Below, one piece after another: positions 14,009-14,744 of a stretch of DNA of 14,744 nt. The notes under the pieces were generated by a model. That model saw only the letters and a program-made list of their open reading frames with translations, searched no databases and had not been told where the DNA came from. Made by a program: the position numbers and the translations under genes. The stretch comes from an uncultured Selenomonas sp. (GTDB lineage Bacteria > Bacillota > Negativicutes > Selenomonadales > Selenomonadaceae). Numbering within the stretch: the stretch's first letter is position 1; every line of letters begins with the position of its first letter. Where the stretch lies: contig CALIBA010000048.1 in the NCBI GenBank assembly GCA_938045435.1, positions 1 to 14,744 on the forward strand, written 5' to 3'.

Positions 14009-14061
14009 ATATCTGTAAATATAATTTTTTATATATAAAAAATTATATTTACAGATATAAA
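14006..14061. repeat. 56-bp perfect AT-rich palindrome
   Basis: Every base from 14006 to 14033 pairs with its mirror from 14061 back to 14034, with no spacer. The centre is TTTTTTATATATAAAAAA (14025-14042) and the outer arms carry ATCTGTAAATATAA and its complement. The left end shares bases with the nadE terminator's T run, and seven T follow at 14062-14068, so RNA from it would look like a second terminator. Its right arm carries the next promoter's -35. It could also be a cruciform, a protein-binding site or an assembly artefact. Confidence 0.85.
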
Positions 14062-14076
14062 TTTTTTTGTTATTCT
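14048..14076 (+). promoter_or_regulatory. Promoter of the metal-binding lipoprotein gene
   Basis: TTTACA (14048-14053), a 17-bp spacer and TATTCT (14071-14076) with an extended TGT before it. The -35 lies within the right arm of the 56-bp palindrome, so any protein bound there would compete with RNA polymerase. The expected start is near 14083, just before the ribosome binding site AAAGGA (14089-14094), so the leader would be short. Confidence 0.6.
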
Positions 14077-14104
14077 TATCTGCAACAGAAAGGATGGTAT
14101 ATCT

Positions 14105-14744
14105 ATGCACTTTGGAAAAACTTATTCACGGATGCTGGGCCTATTCTGCTTTGCCCTTATGATGATCATTGGCACAGGCTGCGGAAATACAAGCAACAGC
14201 AGCAACAATACCAGTGATGCGAAGAAAACCGTAACTGTCACTACGTCATTCCTGCGCGATATGACAAAACAACTCGCAGGGGACTATGTGAACATTGAAC
14301 TCATCATCCCGGCGGGTGAAGATCCACATCTCTATGTTGCCCAACCCGCAGATCTTGAAAAAATAAAGAAAGCGGATCTGCTGCTCTACCATGGCCTACA
14401 CTTTGAGGGCAAGATGGCAGAAGTACTTGAGAAAAAGGGGACTGCTGTCACAAAGAATTTCCCCAGTACAAGCATTAATTACATGGAGGAAAATGGAAAA
14501 AATGTCGTCGACCCGCATTTCTGGTTCGATGTCGATCTTTATAAACAAGCCACAGAGGAAACAGCTGCACAGCTTGTAAAACTCCTCCCCTCGCATGAGA
14601 AGGAAATTCAAGCAAACTTAAAGGAATATCTTGCTGATCTGGATGCGCTAGACGCAGAAATCAAGGAAAAGATTGGCATGATTCCAGAGGGCCAGCGCAA
14701 TCTCGTCACCCCCCATGACGCATTCAACTATTTCTCGCACCGCT
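14105..14744 (+). CDS. Metal ABC transporter substrate-binding lipoprotein (ZnuA/TroA family), 3' end missing
   Basis: The extracytoplasmic receptor of a Mn2+ or Zn2+ ABC importer (PF01297). 213 residues are visible and the frame is open to the window edge; the family is usually about 300 long. A signal peptide (about 8-25) ends in IIGTGC with C26 as the lipid-modified cysteine; Gly at -3 is not the common Leu. A Ser/Asn-rich linker (28-38) follows. Metal ligands expected for the family are in place: H75 in GEDPHLY, H138 in DPHFWFDV and H204 in TPHDAFNYFSHR; the fourth, a C-terminal Asp or Glu, would lie beyond the window. There is no His-rich loop after residue 100, which many zinc-specific members have, so manganese or broad specificity is somewhat likelier. 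ATG 14105 has AAAGGA 10 nt upstream. The permease and ATPase genes would be expected downstream. Confidence 0.9.
   Translation, partial: MHFGKTYSRMLGLFCFALMMIIGTGCGNTSNSSNNTSDAKKTVTVTTSFLRDMTKQLAGDYVNIELIIPAGEDPHLYVAQPADLEKIKKADLLLYHGLHFEGKMAEVLEKKGTAVTKNFPSTSINYMEENGKNVVDPHFWFDVDLYKQATEETAAQLVKLLPSHEKEIQANLKEYLADLDALDAEIKEKIGMIPEGQRNLVTPHDAFNYFSHR

Overview
The window is bacterial DNA with a short human repeat fused to its left end. About bases 11-58 match the start of a human Alu element, and bacterial sequence begins near base 60, so the left edge is probably a chimeric contig end from a human-associated sample. The bacterium looks like a moderate-GC Firmicute. The mix of genes and codon style is compatible with an oral Selenomonas-like member of the Negativicutes, but that is a guess from reading, not a search result. 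All genes lie on the + strand. I see no rRNA, tRNA, CRISPR array or phage genes.

Layout. (1) 60-2094: the 3' part of a ThrE-type amino-acid exporter, then a Bcr/CflA-type MFS drug exporter, 16 nt apart. (2) 2175-4153: an OmpR-type response regulator and its histidine kinase, overlapping and translationally coupled. (3) 4210-5921: the paired ATPases of an energy-coupling factor (ECF) vitamin/metal importer, EcfA1 and EcfA2, with no EcfT beside them, closed by a hairpin terminator at 5936-5970. (4) 6041-11669: a strong promoter whose -10 sits inside an 11-9-11 perfect inverted repeat drives a tight three-gene unit: a LytR-CpsA-Psr cell-wall ligase, an ABC-F ribosome ATPase and a RecD2 helicase, with single-base gaps between genes. 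(5) 11707-12098: a decayed, internally deleted IS481-like element with both terminal repeats still visible. (6) 12193-14008: a promoter, a fused NAD+ synthetase and a strong terminator. (7) 14006-14744: a 56-bp perfect AT-rich palindrome, a promoter whose -35 lies in its right arm, and the 5' part of a Mn/Zn-binding lipoprotein gene that runs off the window.

How the parts relate. Genes up to 11669 are mostly G-rich on their coding strand. The genes after the IS remnant are mostly C-rich, so the remnant may mark a rearrangement or join. Most of the window is housekeeping. The points most worth a second look are the NAD+ synthetase whose glutaminase domain appears to have lost all its catalytic residues, the palindromic operator over the cell-wall/translation/repair operon, the 56-bp palindrome before the metal-uptake gene, and the human-bacterial join. 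I found no convincing new multi-gene system.
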